Source: Plasmodium malariae (taxonomy: Eukaryota > Apicomplexa > Aconoidasida > Haemosporida > Plasmodiidae). Taken from it: a DNA stretch of 64,000 nt. The notes below the pieces were generated by a model. It ran no database searches. It was not told the origin of the DNA and worked only from the letters and a program-made list of their open reading frames with translations. The DNA lies in NCBI RefSeq assembly GCF_900090045.1, contig NC_041780.1:142501-206500 (forward strand). The letters run 5' to 3'. The stretch's first letter is position 1, and the number at the start of each line of letters is the position of its first letter. This document shows, piece by piece, positions 60,408 through 64,000 of this stretch. A program made the position numbers and the translations under genes.

Positions 60408-60513
60408 ATGAAAAGGAATAACACCCCAAAATCCAAAAGATTCGTATGTTAATTTTTTGTGTAAAGGAAAAATATTGAAATACGTTACTTTTTTTTTTTC
60501 TTTGTTATAAGTG

Positions 60514-60557
<44 letters not shown>

Positions 60558-61085
60558 TACATACTTAAGCATAAATATTCATACATATACTTGAATATAT
60601 ATATATACGTGCATATATACATATACGTGCATATATACATATACGTGCATATATATACATATACGTGCATATATATACATATACGTGCATATATACGTGT
60701 ACATATATAAATACATGTACATACATAAATACATATTTATTATATACATATAAATGCGTATACATACATAAATAAATACATGTACATAAATGTGCACAAG
60801 CATTATACACCCCCATGTTCATGGTATAGCTTGGCAATTATCTTTCCAGTACCAGCACAATGCAACATTTTTTCTGAACAAAAAAAGAAAAAATCAACAA
60901 TTTTGGGAAATAAAAATTTGTTATATTATATTTTCCTTTTATTTTATTTCTCCCTTTACCTTTATATTTTTTTCACTTTATTTTTTCTGTGCTTTACTTA
61001 TTCCTCAATTTATTTTTTTTGTTTTTGTTTTTCCTATTTTCCCTTTTTTGTCCTTTCACGCTCGTAGTATTGCGAATTTTTTATT

Positions 61086-61119
<34 letters not shown>

Positions 61120-61180
61120 TAGTATATTAGTACATACTTATACACATTTACATACAGCTACCTGGCATAAACTTTTGTGA
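60408..61180 (+). CDS. Weak candidate for a small spliced gene
   Basis: Possible exon 60408-60443 ([12 protein letters not shown], directly after a TTTTTTTTGCAG acceptor and before a GTATGT donor) joins in phase 0 to a segment starting 60850 after TATCTTTCCAG ([20 protein letters not shown]). A third segment may start at 61068 after a T-rich tract ending CGCTCGTAG. The product would be short and very basic. The minus strand over 60350-60480 also gives a natural-looking frame ([20 protein letters not shown]), so the strand is uncertain. The end coordinate is a guess at the last in-frame stop. No family is recognised. Confidence 0.25.
60603..60705. repeat. 18- to 20-bp repeat ACGTGCATATATACATAT
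   Basis: About five units adjoining a (TA)n run at 60520-60553. Confidence 0.85.
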
Positions 61181-61981
61181 GATAATTCAAAGTGTAAAAT
61201 TTGCAAAATAAACACATATATTATTATCACAGTCTGGATACCATATAATCAATAAAAAAAATATAAGAAAAAACTTGTATTTTTATTATTAGGCATTAAA
61301 ATAAGAAAAATATACCAATTTAAATAATCTTCGGTTTTTGATGTTTTTCCCCCCTATTTTTAATTTTTTTTTTTTTCAAAATGTTAGTTAAAATTAGTCA
61401 AAATAAAAAAATTTAGTATTACTTTGTTTAGTTGTTTTTCCTTTTTTTCATGCAATTATTTGATTTAGGAGTTACTCAGAGAGCACAATTTTCACAAATA
61501 CAAGTTGTCTAGTTTTTTTCGCTCTTTCGTTAAAATGTATTTAATTATGTATGTGTAAGTGTACGTGGGTGTATGTATGTGTATATAAATGCACTTCTGA
61601 GATACGAAAAAAAAAAAATATATAAAACTTTTACTTTATTTGTTCACACTTTTAAAGCAGCTATTTTTTTTTTTTTTTTTTTTTTTTTATAGGCAAAACA
61701 CTTCAAAACATTAACTGTTCAGAAAAAAAAAAAAAAAAATTTTTTTTATTATACACCGTTCATGCAATTTTGCTGGGAATAAAAAAAGGGGAAATGTTTC
61801 GCTACGAGATATAAAGCGTATGTAGATGTTATCTGTACATATCTTTAAATATATATATATATATACATATATACATATATATATACGCAATACCACTTAA
61901 ATACACATGTATGTGTATTCCTACAGTATGTTATTATCTGCACTTGCAGGAAACAGTTAAAAACGCAAACAGGTACATTCT
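61181..61981. other. Intergenic region, AT-rich
   Basis: It contains T tracts (61663-61690), an A17 tract at 61723-61739 followed by T8, (TA)n at 61849-61885, and no supportable exon. Confidence 0.5.
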
Positions 61982-62083
61982 ATGGCTTTTATAAAATACA
62001 TTAGCTCCAAAAGAGCACAAGTATTTTTAATGGTTACTTTCATTTCCTGTATTTGTTATATTATACATAGGACGTATTTGCAC
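61982..62083 (+). CDS. First-exon candidate of a small single-span membrane protein
   Basis: ATG at 61982 opens 34 codons (MAFIKYISSKRAQVFLMVTF then ISCICYIIHRTYLH) and ends in a perfect donor, CAC|GTGAGTATTTT. The peptide has a short basic N-terminus, one membrane span (about 14-28) and a basic flank, typical of very small mitochondrial or ER membrane proteins. The next exon is unclear: a 23-base segment at 62197-62219 is in phase but has a poor acceptor. Read without splicing, the frame continues to 62239 through TA-rich sequence, which is less likely. Confidence 0.35.
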
Positions 62084-62390
62084 GTGAGTATTTTTTATAA
62101 ATATATATATATATTTATTTATTTGTGTATTCATTTATATATTTATTTAAAAATATATCATAACAATATGCTTTCACGTTTATTAAAAAAAATAAGGAAA
62201 TTTACCAAAAAGCTTTCGGGTGAGCGTTATGCGCTTTAATTTTAAAAAAAATGGGCGAAGAAGCGGAAAAAAAAACATAAAAATTGAAGAGCAATTTTTT
62301 AATATTATATATATATATATATATATATGCGTATATATACATATACATATAAACAAATACAATGTAAGCTGTACTCACTTAACCGTGAAG

Positions 62391-63991
62391 TTAAATTTTC
62401 GGGTAGCTATTGTAATACATATGGTCCAAATCGTTTAAAAGCAATTCCTCATTGTTCCTGTGATTATAATTATTTCCATAAAATTTACATAAATTATTTA
62501 TTAAATACATATTTTGGCTATTTATAAAATTGGTGCTATTATTTTTTGCACCTCCCATATATTCATATGCGCTATTTTGCAAATTATGAATATATGAAAT
62601 TAAGTTATTCTGATAGTTCATAATTTCTTTGTTAAAATGGGTAAAATTGTTGTCAAATTTAAAATTTTCATTATTTTTATTTACAGTTTTCTTCAGCTGG
62701 TATAAATGTTTCTTCTGGTATTGTGCATCATGCACATTTTTAAAATTGCCATAAACACTTTTCACTAAATTTACATATGCTGATTCAGCATTACATTTTT
62801 CGAAACATTTTGTGTTTCCCGGATTTATATCAGCATTAAGGTTTGCGCTTATGTTTGTATTCGCGTTTGTATGCGCGTTTGTATGCGCGTTTGTATGCGT
62901 GTTTGTGTATGCGTGTATATATGTGATATTGTTTTTTTTCTTTATTTTTTTTTTTTTGCTAGCTTTTTTGTTTTGATTTTCCGTTTCATTTGCAGTTGGA
63001 TCATTTGATATATAGTTATTTTGGTTATTAAAAAATTTTAAATTATTTCTTGCATTGTTCAAAAGATGATCAGTAAACATATTTTTACTACTACTATAAG
63101 GAATGTTTTGATGCTCACTATTATTATATCTCACGGGGTAATTATAACTGGTAAAAGCAAAGTTACCATTAGTTCTGTTTAAAGTATTTTTCCCATCTTT
63201 TATTAACACTTTTTTATTGTTAGTAATGGAAGTGGCAATTTTATTATTCCTTTCTGAATAATCTGCGAATTGATGAAAAATTTTATTATCTCTGTTAATA
63301 TTATTATTTGAAATGTTTTTCAAAGGATCTCTTCTTGTTTTCACAATTTTATAATTGCTTTTTTTCCTGCTGTGATCTTTTCCTTTTATAGTACATACTT
63401 TTTCCTCATTAGGATTGTTGTTATACTCTTTTTTTTTGTCATATGTAAAAGGATAATTTTTATTTTTCCCTGTTTGTAAAATATTATTACTGCTACCAAG
63501 GTGATACATCGATTTTAAATGTGTGCCTTCATTGTTATATGTTTGATACATCGCTTTAACTTGCGCGTTATCAATATTACTACTATTTAGAGTAGTATGC
63601 TTTATATTTTCTTCCTCCTGTAATAATTTCTTTTTTAATTTTCTGTATGTTTTTTTTTTTTCTTTTTCTTCTTCAACAATATAATCATATTTAAATTTCG
63701 AAATTATATCATTCTTATACATATATTTAATTAAATAGAAAAAAACTCCTCCATCGCTTCTTTTCCCTTGTTTATTAACCAAATTTATACCACCGTAATT
63801 CTGAATCAAAATTGTTTTTTCTAATAAACTTAAAGAAATATATACACCTAAGGCATCAACAACGCGTCGTATTTGATCTCTATTTGGTTCCTTCAAAATT
63901 GTGCTAATAGTTGTTGTCAAAATATCTTTAATCATTTTGTTGTCATTATAAAACTCTTTCGGATCCATTTTATTTTCATCACTGTCTCCCA
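62391..63991 (-). CDS. PHAX RNA-binding-domain protein, first exon beyond the right edge
   Basis: The frame is open from the window edge region to the stop at 62391. A TATTGCAG acceptor ends at 63992 and the reading continues from it in phase, with no ATG before 63968, so an upstream exon off the window is probable. The alternative is a start at 63968 (MDPKEFYNDNK). The N-terminal part, about residues 24-95 counted from the acceptor, matches the PHAX RNA-binding domain: LKEPNRDQIRRVVDALG, LLEKTILIQNYGGINLV, then KRSDGGVFFYLIKYM. In animals PHAX bridges capped snRNA, the cap-binding complex and CRM1 for nuclear export. The rest (about 430 residues) is Asn/Lys-rich with a THTNAHTNANT repeat near 62870-62920 and no recognised domain. 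The C-terminus reads DLDHMYYNSYPKI. Confidence 0.85.
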
Positions 63992-64000
63992 CTGCAATAT

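Noticed and set aside
62220..62260. Third exon for the small gene starting at 61982
   Set aside because: The intron would be only about 41 bases and the acceptor has no pyrimidine tract.
1..64000. tRNA, rRNA, transposon, CRISPR or subtelomeric variant-antigen genes
   Set aside because: None of their sequence hallmarks was seen. The window looks like a chromosome-internal housekeeping region.

Overview
The window is nuclear DNA of a malaria parasite (Plasmodium). The sequence is strongly AT-rich. Exons are interrupted by Asn-, Lys-, Asp/Glu- and Ser-rich inserts. Introns are short and T-rich with GTAAGT/GTATAT-type donors, homopolymer A/T tracts exceed 20 bases, and (TA)n and many minisatellites lie between genes. 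The base composition is too AT-rich for P. vivax, P. knowlesi or P. cynomolgi. GC-containing minisatellites make a P. malariae- or P. ovale-like genome my best guess, but the species cannot be settled from sequence alone. From memory, the gene order helicase - DERA - VPS13-like - SEA1 - PHAX matches P. falciparum chromosome 10 around PF3D7_1021500 to PF3D7_1021900.

Layout, left to right. (1) 1-1693, minus: a spliced gene of unknown function running off the left edge. (2) 2896-7917, minus: a 1673-residue all-helical protein that could be a karyopherin/HEAT-type protein. (3) 10259-12181, minus: a charged protein of unknown function. (4) 13621-15335, minus: a two-exon multi-membrane protein with a signal peptide. 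(5) 17521-20780, plus: a seven-exon TM9SF/nonaspanin of 615 residues. (6) 21842-24034, minus: a DDX52/Rok1-type DEAD-box helicase. (7) 24.7-25.4 kb, plus: a tiny multi-exon gene candidate. (8) 26133-26924, plus: deoxyribose-phosphate aldolase. (9) 28381-49192, minus: one five-exon VPS13-like lipid-transfer protein of about 6449 residues, which otherwise looks like four separate open frames. (10) 52060-59813, minus: schizont egress antigen 1 (SEA1), which carries both a CENP-C motif and, across four small 3' exons, a Mif2/CENP-C-type cupin. (11) 60.4-62.1 kb, plus: two weak small-gene candidates. (12) 62391-63991, minus: a PHAX-domain protein whose first exon lies beyond the right edge.

There is no operon logic. 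The genes are independent housekeeping units: kinetochore (SEA1/CENP-C), snRNA handling (PHAX), ribosome biogenesis (DDX52/Rok1), Golgi/endosome membrane (TM9SF), inter-organelle lipid transfer (VPS13) and pentose metabolism (DERA). I saw no transposon, CRISPR array, rRNA, tRNA or viral element. Tandem repeats are abundant both between genes and inside the long genes.

All splice models were built by eye from GT/AG signals and phase agreement. Every multi-exon total reported as complete is divisible by three, but none has been checked against RNA data.
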